Shown: positions 10,301 through 19,045 of the stretch, one piece after another
Numbering within the stretch: the first letter of the stretch is position 1
Layout: each line of letters starts with the position of its first letter
Assembly (NCBI GenBank): GCA_023212645.1
Contig: JALBYC010000003.1
Location: 868,001 to 932,000, forward strand
DNA length: 64,000 nt
Origin: Farysia itapuensis
Taxonomy: Eukaryota; Basidiomycota; Ustilaginomycetes; Ustilaginales; Ustilaginaceae
Reading direction: 5' to 3'
Translations under genes and position numbers: made by a program
Notes under the pieces: model-generated
Databases searched by the model: none
The model's input: only the letters and a program-made list of their open reading frames with translations
What the model was told of the DNA's origin: nothing

Positions 10301-10908
10301 ACACCACCCTTGATGGAGGCAGATCTGCTTCTAGCCTCGCCGTTCCCATTGGTCTTTCTCGAGACGGAGCTGAAGGTTCGCAATCTCGACGTACCACCGG
10401 TGTTGTACTCGGTGGGAGAAGACTCAGCAGCCTGGGCGGAGAGGTTGCTCTGGGAAGCGTTGCGACTTCGAGTACGGAGGAGGTTGGAGAAGCTGCGTGC
10501 GAGCGAGGGTCTGCGCGAGTCGATCGACTTGTTGTCGTCGCCACCAACGCTACGATTAGCCTTGTTATTAAGACCTACGCTGCCGGACGACGTGGTGCGG
10601 GAGCGAATCGCAGTTTCAGGGGCGACATAGTCACTGTCCTTGTCCCTGCGCGATGTACGAGAAGTGATGGAGTTGCTCCTCGACTTGCGGCCGAGGGTGC
10701 TGCTCTTGTCATTGTTGCCGTTGCCGTTGCCGTTGCCGTTGGTAGCCTCTGAGCCTCTACGGGTGCGGAGAAGAGAGTCGGTATGGGAGAGCGGAATGGC
10801 CTGTTGGTCTGCATCATAGGTGATGGCGGATGCACTGATGCTTGCCAAGATGGCTTTGCGACCGCCGCCGACGGTGGACGATCTGGAGAGAGTCTCTTGT
10901 TGCGCCAT
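7396..10908 (-). CDS. IML2/TTC39-family protein with TPR-like repeats
   Basis: A 1170-residue intronless gene. The C-terminal half (about residues 560-1165) matches the IML2/TTC39 family (DUF3808): DLRADIEVARGALNLFLNSR, then ALGYALIATIKGFMTFEP, and the late EFSYVYHCLSNAP and ELGRLYGGRGR blocks. Yeast Iml2 sits at mitochondria and in the cytosol and helps clear inclusion bodies through lipid-droplet-linked sterol chemistry. The N-terminal half is disordered: Ser/Arg-rich, Ala-rich runs, and a long Asp/Glu tract encoded around 9500-9620 with TCA/TCG repeats. That acidic N-terminal domain is much longer than in yeast. The ATG at 10906-10908 is the first in frame. Confidence 0.85.
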   Translation of the reverse strand: MAQQETLSRSSTVGGGRKAILASISASAITYDADQQAIPLSHTDSLLRTRRGSEATNGNGNGNGNNDKSSTLGRKSRSNSITSRTSRRDKDSDYVAPETAIRSRTTSSGSVGLNNKANRSVGGDDNKSIDSRRPSLARSFSNLLRTRSRNASQSNLSAQAAESSPTEYNTGGTSRLRTFSSVSRKTNGNGEARSRSASIKGGVYDEPEPMDQEAAVPEGPPTLPPIASVAPLYPSTRKTVEGYKSVSPASPTEDSPLGSGRTRKFTKSNSQPDGFRDPFAKADSTLARARSRSKSGNSAQTPPPAGGDDTVIDRGDQADESVSRSKSFLSSTTAKTSGAMAGAAGAAGAVFGLSRRKSSKSLSNEQDESTPAPASPKVNGNGKKAAAPESESSESSEEESDEEEAPAKGITGAVQKNQASSEQEESSEEEEDEDSSDDDDFHDAMLADITEGEEDDDDDDDDDDDDDEESDEEGDHRNGRRVGAAGAAAGAVGAAGAAGAAAQSRRQQRSRDANGSAPAANGRAARPVKSSRKEALAETANDAKAKGDVSQAVRDKAARVAKLTAADVQISTSDLRADIEVARGALNLFLNSRMLEAERIIEEHADRRLYYALGYALIATIKGFMTFEPADLAVAISLCKDSLTIANLLRKPTNAVSNFGRFVRGTGQSPSAMASMDDVQRHAELVYAESVLLKAVLGIVYAGDFFAFVSEALNMRNAYGIYRSLSKYVEHVDQKGGSEIDQDFRSGVYLGNGLISMILGLLPGKVLKIMEVFGYTGDTEWALKTLSKAGEWSPNAKQTKPGITIKEEGVRRQICDMALLMYHLVISTFIPVNGVDINFADKVLHYNLKRYPEGVFFLYFSGRLYSTQALSEKAITQFETARDVQKEYVQLKHICVWDLALCNMSLSHWKGAHDQFAILAEENNWSKAVYNYGRGATLYESAAGQDHKALREAAQIFHKVPTLTQKIAGKSIPMEKFVARKSKKFIKYGRLLLPGLEFSYVYHCLSNAPRYILCDESLLLVSDALAELHDVEDPSQYHSGEEYYDDLCLAHFLRGVCLKFIACPEPHTKVRPRESPIPEDEAAEQAEISFKTVIEHGHHLRLDHWLVYFAHYELGRLYGGRGRVPEAKEQLNLVLSQKTLEDKGRKGKYSLQNMVHLRANGALNAFAGTK

Positions 10909-11166
10909 GTTGCGGGGGGGTGTGAGTGAGTGTGGGGAAGGAGGAGGGACTAAGGGGCAAAGGAGGTAACCTGTGCGTTGCTATTTCAGAGAGCGAGAGA
11001 GAGCGAATTGGGTCATCGACTGCTGAAAGCGTCATTCCGTTGTATTCCAAATACACTTTTTCTATTCCCCCCTTTTATTACGCCCTCGCGACTGGTGACA
11101 TGTTTCGCTTAACCGCAATCGGGGGCGGCTCAGACGCACTCTGCTGCAACGTTGATCGTTTTCGTC

Positions 11167-13302
11167 TTAACCGAGCGTCAGCATGTCAGATCCAAGCAAG
11201 TCCTGCCAGTAGACCAGATCGTGGGCATTGAGACAGTCGGTCAGGCTGTCCAGCGTGTCCTTGTCGTCCAGCAGTGGAATACCGTGGCTGGAAGCGTTGT
11301 CAGAGATGGTCTCGTCTGCCAGCCCAGACCAGGGAGAAAGAGGAGCGCTGTTCGTGACCAGGTGCGGCGGCATTATGGTCGTCGTGGCCGTCGCTTGGGA
11401 GGGAGACGGTGCGTGAGGTGTGTGCTGAGCACTGCGATGTCGATCCATTCTTGCATTGGCACGATTCAGCGCGGCGTTGAGGCCAGAGTCGAAGAGTGCC
11501 TCGAGGAAGCGGACAAGGTAGCCTGGCGCCTCTCGCTCGGTGTTGGCAACCTCGTTGGACGGCAAGAGCTGCGGCTGTCTACACTCGTGTTCAATCTCGC
11601 GCAGATCGCCGACGGCCGTAATGAGTGAGACCTTGTCCAAGTAGTTGCGGTACTGGTAGATCCACTTGGCCGTCTGACTGATTGTGATGACCAGATAGTC
11701 GTGGCCAACCTGCAGATGACCGGGTTGGACGAGGTTGTGCAGAAACAGACGCAAACACCGCAGAGCCGCCTCTACGGTTTGCGAGAAGCAGAAGCGCGAC
11801 TGCATTGCGAGATAGTCGGAGGAAGCGCCAGCGTACTTGCTCGTACTGCTACTGCTGTTGCGGCGCTGTTTGGCAGTGACAAGCTGGGCTGTCCAGTGCC
11901 ATATTGCCTCGCATATGAAAAAGGTGCGATGGGCATCCAAGTAGGGCAGTTCCGCCACTGCCGAAGGGTCCATGGGATAGCGCGGGGTGTAGACTCCTGC
12001 GTCCGACACGGAAAAGTAGCGCGATCGGACCATGGCCATTCTGGAGCGGTAGCGCTGGAAGAAGGCGCCAAAGGGGGTTAGGTCGTCGCTCTTGGTGATC
12101 AGGTCGAGCATGGGGTCGAGTTCGATCATGAGCAGGCATGCATCGAGGGACCAGGCGAGGCGCGAGTCGACGGAAATCACCACATCGCCGCCCTGTTGCA
12201 GCCACACGTACGGGTCCGGATGGTCTTCGAGCGGAATCGGCCGCGCTCGCATCTTCGTCGTCTTATCATCCTTGAACACCACCATCTGGATCAGACACAG
12301 GACGATCCATGTCCGTTGTCGATCGCGTTCGAGTCTGCGGTAAAGCACATCATCTGCATGGTTGTTGGATGGCTCTGCGAACGAGACGTGTAGGCCGAGC
12401 TCGTAGGCATAGCCGATTGCACGCACGGCTTTGCGCACAGTCGTACGATCTGCCGGATCCTTCCAGGTAATCACCAGGATCAGCGCCTGGATATGGTCCA
12501 GCGAGCAGATTTCCTGCACGGCCGCCAGATTCAGCACCGACCTCGCCACACGCTGACAGTGGCGATACAGAGACGGACGGAAGAAGCGGGCGGAGACGGC
12601 GAGGATGGTGGAAAAGAGGATCGGCAGATGGTGCTGGCAGTACTCGAGCGTGTGCAGCGAGCAGTCGAGCGCGGCCAGCGGCGGGTTCAAGTGGGCAAAG
12701 TACAAGTCGAACAGTTCCTGTGCCTGTTGGGGGGAGAGGATGTTCTGGCGGAGGACATTGTCACGCAGATCGGGGGCGACAGAGACGTCGCACGCTTCAA
12801 GGGCGTATGCGCGGTCGGTCGAGGGAGTGCTCCACGATGGCGCTACATTCCTTTCGTGCACACTACTACTACTAGCAGCAGCACCACCACCACCACCACC
12901 ACCACCTCCGTTGCCACGTTTGCGCGAAGAAAGGGGTAGAGCTAGAACGTGCTGCAGATACGGTCCTAACCAGCGTCCACTCGGTGACCCCTGCGGACTT
13001 GGCACATCCTCGACGTCTTCCTCCTGCTGCAACTCTTCCCCGCCTCTTGCTCTCCGGGACGCTGCAACGTCGCTGCTATTCTCGGTTTTGACCCGCTTGG
13101 GCTTGCGTCCACGACGATGCTCCTTGAACTCGCACTCCAGGTCTAGGCGTGTGCACCGCCGACATCGTTCATCGCTAGCGTTGGCCAGCGTGCACCGTAC
13201 CTTGATTGCCCGACACTTGAGACAGGCCAGGTTGGAACCGCGTTTGTCCGGCCTCTCCCACTCCACTAGCGCTCGTGCTGGCGAAACCCCGGCACTCTCC
13301 AT
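11167..13302 (-). CDS. Zn2Cys6 fungal transcription factor
   Basis: 711 residues with an N-terminal binuclear zinc cluster: Cys27, 30, 37, 47, 50 and 57 (C-x2-C-x6-C-x9-C-x2-C-x6-C), followed by a basic RRGRKPKR linker. A poly-Gly run (about 132-142, CCA repeats on the plus strand near 12881-12909) separates it from a middle homology region (about 180-600) with helices typical of fungal transcription-factor domains. Target genes cannot be told from the sequence. It is separate from its neighbours and not clearly part of a metabolic cluster. The layout resembles the second Zn2Cys6 regulator in this window (22258-24495), including the order cluster, linker, helical domain and low-complexity tail, so the two may be distant paralogues. 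Confidence 0.9.
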   Translation of the reverse strand: MESAGVSPARALVEWERPDKRGSNLACLKCRAIKVRCTLANASDERCRRCTRLDLECEFKEHRRGRKPKRVKTENSSDVAASRRARGGEELQQEEDVEDVPSPQGSPSGRWLGPYLQHVLALPLSSRKRGNGGGGGGGGGAAASSSSVHERNVAPSWSTPSTDRAYALEACDVSVAPDLRDNVLRQNILSPQQAQELFDLYFAHLNPPLAALDCSLHTLEYCQHHLPILFSTILAVSARFFRPSLYRHCQRVARSVLNLAAVQEICSLDHIQALILVITWKDPADRTTVRKAVRAIGYAYELGLHVSFAEPSNNHADDVLYRRLERDRQRTWIVLCLIQMVVFKDDKTTKMRARPIPLEDHPDPYVWLQQGGDVVISVDSRLAWSLDACLLMIELDPMLDLITKSDDLTPFGAFFQRYRSRMAMVRSRYFSVSDAGVYTPRYPMDPSAVAELPYLDAHRTFFICEAIWHWTAQLVTAKQRRNSSSSTSKYAGASSDYLAMQSRFCFSQTVEAALRCLRLFLHNLVQPGHLQVGHDYLVITISQTAKWIYQYRNYLDKVSLITAVGDLREIEHECRQPQLLPSNEVANTEREAPGYLVRFLEALFDSGLNAALNRANARMDRHRSAQHTPHAPSPSQATATTTIMPPHLVTNSAPLSPWSGLADETISDNASSHGIPLLDDKDTLDSLTDCLNAHDLVYWQDLLGSDMLTLG

Positions 13303-13470
13303 CGTCGTACCTCCTCATCCTCCCCGCCATCCCCGCTTCAAATTCTCGTTTTCCCCCTCCACACACACACACCAAACCCCTGCCCGGGTGAAGGAAAAAC
13401 AAAAAACCAAAAATGTCCATGCCAAAGGCGCGCTAATGTACAAAGAAGAGGGTGGTGGTGGAGAGAAGAA

Positions 13471-16400
13471 CTACGTGTTGTACGCTCTAGCTGCGTCCCA
13501 GAGCGTTTGTCCAGCTTGCTGCTGTTGGTGTTGGTGGTGGTGCTGGGGAGTGCGTTGGGTTGCTAGGGGCGTGTTGATGCGAGGTGGTTGGTCGAAAGTG
13601 AGTGCGTCCGAGTTGAGGTTGCCGTGAGCGTCGAAGAAGGAACGTTCGTCGAGGGTGGGGGGTGTTGAGTGTGCCGGGGTGGCGATGGCGGTGGTGAAGC
13701 CGGTGGGAGGGGTGATGGCGGGAGTTGTGCCGGTCGAGTCGGGTGCGGCGGCGTGGAGGAGTTCGGCTTGCATGGGTTCAGCCAGCCTGCCACGCGACGA
13801 ACCGGGACGCGCCGAGGGGGTGAAGGACAGCTGTGACGGCGGACGTGAAACCCAGAACGCCTCTTCATCCACTCTGCGTTCAGACGGTCGAGAGCGTACC
13901 ACCTGACGTTGCTGCGACTGTTGCTGTAGGACGCCGGAAAGAGGGTCGCCCGGTGACGGCGTCTCGTCCATCGCGGCTGTATCCGGCGCAGTGTGTAGCA
14001 GCGCGCCGACCGTGCTTCGACGCGCTCGTTGAGGCGGGCGCACAACTTCAAACGCACCATTGCTTTTCGAAACCAGCCCATTCTCCGACGACGCAGGCTC
14101 CAGGCTGGTCTCTCCAACCTCCTCTGGCACTCCTGCTTTACCCCCAAGACGAGCTGCCAAAACCCCCATGGCTGCACTCATCTTGTTCAACCCACGCCAC
14201 CCACCCTGCGACCTAAACGGACCCGACCCATCCTCCTCGTCATCGTCATCATCATCATCATCGTCATCATCATCGTCGTCGTCGTCATCATCGGGGGGAT
14301 GGGTCGCGCCGTTGCGCTTTTTCCAAAAAGCCAGACCGGTCTGCTTATTCTTGCCCCGTTTCGGCTTGCTGTTCGGTTGGGACTGTCGTTCTTCATCGAC
14401 GGCCATCATGCCACCCATGGAGGAGGTGGGGCGGAGGGGTGCACCGCCGCCGGTCGAGTATCGCTTGATGGACGAGTGGCGAGCTGCCGCTTCCGTCGAG
14501 GTGAGACTGTTGGGATCGTCCGGTGGCATGGAGAGACGGTGGTGGTCGTAGTACGATTCGACAATGGCGCTTTGCGAGAGCGGTCGGGGACGGGGTCTCG
14601 CCATGGGGAAGGTCTCTCCCGTGGCGGCAGCGGCGGCGGCGGCGGGGGAGATGCCACCGCTGCTTACGGGTCTTGGTCTGGTTTGGTAGGGGGCAAAGTC
14701 GGTAGCGCGGCCACCACCTGTGCGGACAAATGCGGGCGTTGACGGCGGTGAAGAAGGGCGCGAGGCGTGCGACGGCAGTGCAGCCATAATGTAACCCTCG
14801 TCATTCAAGTCACCGCGGAAATAGCTCGAGTAGGCATTGCTCGGATCGGCAAGGAGCATGTCGGCGGGCGATCTGCGGCCGTACATCTGCTGGTCAAAGT
14901 AGGATGCGTACGACGTCTGGCGTGAATGAAGAGGTATACGACGCGTGCCGGGAGTGTCGCTACCAGCAGCAGTAGCGGCAGCGAGTCCACTACTGGTGCC
15001 TGTTTGGGCGGCGTTGGCCAGCATCAACGTCTGCGTGTTGGTCGAACCAGACCGGTTGAGTGTGCTCTTGGGGTTGGCAGTGATGACGCTGGTGGCTGCC
15101 TGTTTGCGTCGACGACGAATATCGCGAATGGCACCGCCCAATCCGGAAGTGCGTGGCGAGGCGCGTTCGTCAAACGACGCACCGCCCACCAGACGCACTA
15201 CACCTTCCACCACCTTGACCACAAGCAAGATGGCCGCGCACACATACAGAATCGCCTGAATGAGCAGAATGACGTAGGTAATCCACCCGATCGGCTCTCT
15301 CCGGAAATCGACCAGCGGGGTGAGCAGCACAACGAGCACGGCGGTAATGATGCGCAACACATTGGCGATAAAGCTGACAGGTCCCATCATGGCACCCTCC
15401 CCCCAGGGAAGCCACAAGCTGCAAGCCAGCGCAAACATGATTTCCACCACGAGCACGATAATTGCCTGCGCCGTGCCACTCGCCTGAGCCGCGCCGACGA
15501 CGATCCCCAAAATGAGGGAGTGTGCAAAGTCGACGGCTGCGAAAAGCTGCGAGCCAGGGCTGTAGGTGTTGTACAGGGGCCCCAAACTACTCAACGTTTC
15601 GACCGAGTCGTAGAGCTTGGCGGTGGGAGCCCTGCTGGTGTAGTAGAGCAGGTAGGATGGGATCAGGATGGAGAAAAAGGAGAAGGAGAGCGCGGCAAGA
15701 CTGACGGCGGTGACGGAGAAGGTGTCGGCATGCGACATTTCGTAGGTGGTAAAGATGGTGATGGGCAGATGGAAGAGGGCGACGGCGCGGGCAAGATTGC
15801 CATGCAGCATGCGGAGATGGATGACGCTGTTGGTGGAGGAAGGGTTGAAGAGGCGTCGACGGTGCGGGGAGCGTGTGTAGCCCAGGAAACGGTATCCACC
15901 ACGTCTGCTGAGCGATGAGCGAACCTCTCCGTCGTCGAGCATGGCCTTGTTCTCGGGCGCGCCATGGTCGTTGGCAATCTGCTGATTTGTCAAATTATCC
16001 TCTCTGCGCTCGCGCGCATACTGCACCGTGTCATGGAACGAGTCAATCACCCAGGCAATCAGAGAGACGATGACAACAGCAGCGACGAGGAGGAGCCAGA
16101 TCGAGACACACGTCCCAAACAGGTCTTTGGGCCGCAAGCCGATTACGTGGGCAAACGCCTCCATGCCGGCCGCAGCTCCATCGAGGTTGAGCAGCCGGTT
16201 GGGCACCTGGCTGTTCATATACAGCGGGGAAGTGGCATTGCCAAACTGATCGCCCAGATCGCCCTGCGGCAGATTGGCATTGGACCTGAGCAAGTTGAAC
16301 TGGGAGTCGAGCGTCGATGGGCGAATGAGGGTGACGTTGCCTGTCAGTGTCGCCCATGCGGCCTGTTTGAAAAAGGGGTAGGCGAATTCAGGCCACCTTA

Positions 16401-17523
16401 CGGCCAGCATGGAGAGGGCGGCGACGAACTGGGTGTGGAGGATAATGTCGCAGCAGCCCGGGGTGGAGAAGCGCAAGAGGGCGGCACTGAGGGCCAATTT
16501 CTGGCCACTGAGGGCGGCTATGAGGGTGGGACCGACGGTGTCCTTGATCATGTTGGGCGCACTGCCCTCCCTTGCCTTGTTGCGAAAGGCCTGTGCACGA
16601 GATGAAGCTGCGGCAATGGTACGAGCGAGGGCAATGACGATGAAAAAGGCAATGGTAAGGGCAATGGGGAACCAGAGGAGCAGACGCCAGTACCACTTGT
16701 CCGGGTTGTAGGGACTCGAGTAGACCTCGAAGCAGGCAATGTCGAGGGGTGGACTGGAAGTGTCACTGACTCTGACGCGGGTCCAGAGCGTGCCGAGGGT
16801 ATAGGTATCGTTGAGAGGGATCCCCACGCCGATCGAGACTTCGCCAGGCCCGTACAGACAGCCGGCGGGGACGATGAGGGTACCATTTGGATCCGGGGTG
16901 GAAGGATAGATGCTATCGCAGAGGTACGAGTCGTTGCGAAAGACGTCAAAGGTCAAGAACTGCGTTTCCACCGAGAGGGTGCTGAGTAAAGGCGGATCTG
17001 ACTGCGGATTGGCCGACCTGGCCTGGGTATCTGTTGCGCCGACGGCGACTAGACGAAGCACGCCGCTCGAGTAGGGATACTGTGCGGCCAGAACAGCACC
17101 GGCAGAACGATCTGCTTCGAACTGGGTGTAAACGGCCGAGATGTTGAGACGGAGCGAAGGGTCGACGTAGTTGACTTGGTCGGGAGGACAAGCGGTGAAG
17201 AAAACGTCCTTCATGCGCGTCACGGCGCTGTTGGAGCGGAGCTCATCGTCCTGTGCGGGCAAGGGTTGTGCAAGCAGGTAGGGTACTTGTGCGCCGGTCA
17301 GGTCGAGGTCTGGAACGACCGTCTGTGTGACCTGGGCAGCTGTGCGAGTTGTGCTTGCGGTACCCGGTGCTGCTGACCTGGAGGTGGGAGCATTGAGCGA
17401 AGCTGAGCCAGTGCTCTGCCCATGCACACACGCACACCACACCACCACCAGCCATACGACGCCGCTGGCAACCGCATGCGCCCTCATGATGGTTGTGCAG
17501 AAGGCTGGGAAAGGCTGTGTCAT
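13471..17523 (-). CDS. TRP-like ion channel / FLC-Pkd2 family membrane protein
   Basis: 1350 residues (1338 if the second Met, at 17487, is used, which begins directly with a signal-peptide-like hydrophobic run). A lumenal/extracellular N-terminal region (about 40-270) with paired cysteines precedes a series of hydrophobic helices (about 278-800). This is the arrangement of the fungal TRP-like family that includes S. pombe Pkd2 and yeast FLC proteins, implicated in calcium and cell-wall homeostasis. The long cytosolic tail (about 830-1350) is disordered, with Ser/Pro/Arg runs, about 20 consecutive Asp/Glu (14231-14292) and a Gln/His-rich end. The tail is larger than in yeast relatives. Family call is good; channel activity is inferred. 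Confidence 0.8.
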   Translation of the reverse strand: MTQPFPAFCTTIMRAHAVASGVVWLVVVWCACVHGQSTGSASLNAPTSRSAAPGTASTTRTAAQVTQTVVPDLDLTGAQVPYLLAQPLPAQDDELRSNSAVTRMKDVFFTACPPDQVNYVDPSLRLNISAVYTQFEADRSAGAVLAAQYPYSSGVLRLVAVGATDTQARSANPQSDPPLLSTLSVETQFLTFDVFRNDSYLCDSIYPSTPDPNGTLIVPAGCLYGPGEVSIGVGIPLNDTYTLGTLWTRVRVSDTSSPPLDIACFEVYSSPYNPDKWYWRLLLWFPIALTIAFFIVIALARTIAAASSRAQAFRNKAREGSAPNMIKDTVGPTLIAALSGQKLALSAALLRFSTPGCCDIILHTQFVAALSMLAVRWPEFAYPFFKQAAWATLTGNVTLIRPSTLDSQFNLLRSNANLPQGDLGDQFGNATSPLYMNSQVPNRLLNLDGAAAGMEAFAHVIGLRPKDLFGTCVSIWLLLVAAVVIVSLIAWVIDSFHDTVQYARERREDNLTNQQIANDHGAPENKAMLDDGEVRSSLSRRGGYRFLGYTRSPHRRRLFNPSSTNSVIHLRMLHGNLARAVALFHLPITIFTTYEMSHADTFSVTAVSLAALSFSFFSILIPSYLLYYTSRAPTAKLYDSVETLSSLGPLYNTYSPGSQLFAAVDFAHSLILGIVVGAAQASGTAQAIIVLVVEIMFALACSLWLPWGEGAMMGPVSFIANVLRIITAVLVVLLTPLVDFRREPIGWITYVILLIQAILYVCAAILLVVKVVEGVVRLVGGASFDERASPRTSGLGGAIRDIRRRRKQAATSVITANPKSTLNRSGSTNTQTLMLANAAQTGTSSGLAAATAAGSDTPGTRRIPLHSRQTSYASYFDQQMYGRRSPADMLLADPSNAYSSYFRGDLNDEGYIMAALPSHASRPSSPPSTPAFVRTGGGRATDFAPYQTRPRPVSSGGISPAAAAAAATGETFPMARPRPRPLSQSAIVESYYDHHRLSMPPDDPNSLTSTEAAARHSSIKRYSTGGGAPLRPTSSMGGMMAVDEERQSQPNSKPKRGKNKQTGLAFWKKRNGATHPPDDDDDDDDDDDDDDDDDDEEDGSGPFRSQGGWRGLNKMSAAMGVLAARLGGKAGVPEEVGETSLEPASSENGLVSKSNGAFEVVRPPQRARRSTVGALLHTAPDTAAMDETPSPGDPLSGVLQQQSQQRQVVRSRPSERRVDEEAFWVSRPPSQLSFTPSARPGSSRGRLAEPMQAELLHAAAPDSTGTTPAITPPTGFTTAIATPAHSTPPTLDERSFFDAHGNLNSDALTFDQPPRINTPLATQRTPQHHHQHQQQQAGQTLWDAARAYNT
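14231..14292. repeat. Asp-coding trinucleotide microsatellite in the TRP-like gene
   Basis: About 60 bp of CAT/CGT triplets encode about 20 consecutive Asp/Glu residues on the minus strand. It lies within the disordered tail of the TRP-like protein. Confidence 0.7.
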
Positions 17524-17585
17524 GACAGAAAATAATAAAATAAATTAAATGAAAATGATTTTGTAGGATGAGTGGGAGGAGTGTG

Positions 17586-18335
17586 TCAGCGTATCAAGGG
17601 TAGTTTGGTGCCAACGCTGCGCTGGTAGTGCACATACTCTTGGCCAAAGAAGTCGACGAGGTACTTTTCTTCGATGCGGATGCGTCGGCTGAAGAAGTGG
17701 TGGAGGGCGAGAGCAAAGCCGAGTGTGGCGATCAGGTTGCCCAGGAGGATCTGCGTGCCGAGGGCCCAGTAGAAGAAGCCGACGTAGCTGGGGTGACGTG
17801 TCCAGCTGTAGACGCCCGTCGTGACCAGCTGGTGGTCTGTCCGCTTCTTGTCGGCGACAATGTGGCTGAAGTTGTTGGCGGCATGCACCATGGCTCCACT
17901 GCGCATCAGCTGGCCAAACACAAGCATGGCGAGACCCAGCAATGTTGACCAACCGGGCGTCTTGCGGTCCGGAAACAGCGCCGCTGTCACGGCAAACTCT
18001 ATGAGAGCCACCAGATGGGCAATGTGGTACTGTGCGCCGTTGTTGAGCAGGAACGAGTCTGAAAACAGCCGGGTCGGGTTGTACGATGCGGTAACGGTGA
18101 ACTCGAGCAGATGGAACACGGCCCATGCGACGAGATACATGTGCAGCTGGGGAAAGGTCCACCATCCCGCCTGGTCGAGTGTGCTGCCGATGAGCAGCCA
18201 TTTGAGCGCAGTGGGCAGGACAAGGCCACACAGTATGCCTAGCGGAAAGGCAGTGATGCAGATCTGAAGCGCAGCAGGAGCATACGCCGGCGGAATCGCA
18301 TACTGCACCGTCCACTTGTCCACCACAGACGTCAT
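17586..18335 (-). CDS. STE14: Protein-S-isoprenylcysteine O-methyltransferase
   Basis: An ICMT that methylates the C-terminal prenylcysteine of CaaX proteins such as Ras, Rho and a-factor-type pheromone precursors in the ER membrane. It has several hydrophobic helices, then the family's C-terminal signature: T-GVYSWTRHPSYVGFF, and RI-x-x-EEKYL-x-x-FGQEY-x-x-Y-x-x-x-V-x-x-x-LP. I start at the Met at 18333-18335 (249 residues) rather than the Met at 18386, because a TATAAAAG box on this strand (18399-18406) would place transcription start downstream of 18386. The longer form adds 17 Ser/Arg-rich residues and cannot be excluded. The gene is divergent from MED21. Confidence 0.9.
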   Translation of the reverse strand: MTSVVDKWTVQYAIPPAYAPAALQICITAFPLGILCGLVLPTALKWLLIGSTLDQAGWWTFPQLHMYLVAWAVFHLLEFTVTASYNPTRLFSDSFLLNNGAQYHIAHLVALIEFAVTAALFPDRKTPGWSTLLGLAMLVFGQLMRSGAMVHAANNFSHIVADKKRTDHQLVTTGVYSWTRHPSYVGFFYWALGTQILLGNLIATLGFALALHHFFSRRIRIEEKYLVDFFGQEYVHYQRSVGTKLPLIR

Positions 18336-18398
18336 AACCCTTTTTCGATGGAGAGGAAGAGAAGAAGAGGAGGCTCTTGTGCTCACCCGCCCTTTGCT

Positions 18399-18406
18399 CT
18401 TTTATA
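18399..18406 (-). promoter_or_regulatory. TATA box of STE14
   Basis: The minus strand reads TATAAAAG here, 64 nt before the preferred STE14 ATG and only about 13 nt before the alternative upstream ATG, which favours the downstream start. Confidence 0.5.
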
Positions 18407-18578
18407 CATCCAGCATCGTTGGGGGCAAAGGCAACAAAGGGGGACGGAGGTGCAGAAACGTCTCCCATTGTGTGCGAATCGCGAATCGCTTAGTCGCACC
18501 TTCGCACGCAAACTGTTAGGGTGCTCTCCCTCCCTCCCTCCTCATCGCCATCATTGTGATTGTGGGTCGTGTGATGCG

Positions 18579-19031
18579 ATGGACCTGTTGACGCAGCTGG
18601 ATTCCGAGGTGGATCTGCTGCTCAAGATCATGTCGTCGTCGATTGCCTATGTGTCGCGCAAGGCAGAGCATCAGGTGTTGCCGGGATCGTCTGTTCCACT
18701 CACCGTGCTTGGGCAGACGGAAGCCATCCCTGCCGCCGAGATGCACGAGAGCGCCGCCGAACTGGTCGCTGACCTGGTCCAGAAGGCGGCCGACATCAAG
18801 TCCATCCTTCTCCATCTGCCGTCTGGCAACGAGGACGACGACCAGCAGCTGTGCTCCGACCTGCACACACTCGAAACCCAACTGCACGATGCCAACGACG
18901 AGTACAAGGCCGCCTGCCGTCAAGCTGCCCACCTCCACTCCACCATCACGGGCATACTCGCTCAACTCTGCGCACATCAACAGGACCTCACCGCCTGGCT
19001 CGCCTCTACTACCACTACTACTGCAGCATGA
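18579..19031 (+). CDS. MED21: Mediator complex subunit 21
   Basis: A 150-residue protein beginning MDLLTQLDSEVDLLLKIM, the MED21/SRB7 signature, followed by an SSIAYVSRKA block and two long amphipathic helices (about 58-140). MED21 pairs with MED7 at the hinge of the Mediator middle module and links activators to RNA polymerase II. An upstream in-frame Met exists, but the family N-terminus begins at this ATG. The region upstream of about 18500 belongs to the STE14 promoter. The protein ends in a short poly-Thr/Ala tail. Its stop is near that of the convergent Sec39 gene (stop at 19046). Confidence 0.93.
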   Translation: MDLLTQLDSEVDLLLKIMSSSIAYVSRKAEHQVLPGSSVPLTVLGQTEAIPAAEMHESAAELVADLVQKAADIKSILLHLPSGNEDDDQQLCSDLHTLETQLHDANDEYKAACRQAAHLHSTITGILAQLCAHQQDLTAWLASTTTTTAA

Positions 19032-19045
19032 AAGGGCTAAGTGAT

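Noticed and set aside
12605..13627. A 340-codon plus-strand frame
   Set aside because: It covers the Zn2Cys6 N-terminus and a poly-Pro repeat, without domain content.
14926..15918. A 330-codon plus-strand frame rich in charged residues
   Set aside because: It is the complement of the TRP-like gene's helices and tail; no domain is seen.
18386..18388. STE14 start at the first in-frame Met (18386)
   Set aside because: The TATA box would put the mRNA start downstream of it; kept only as an alternative.
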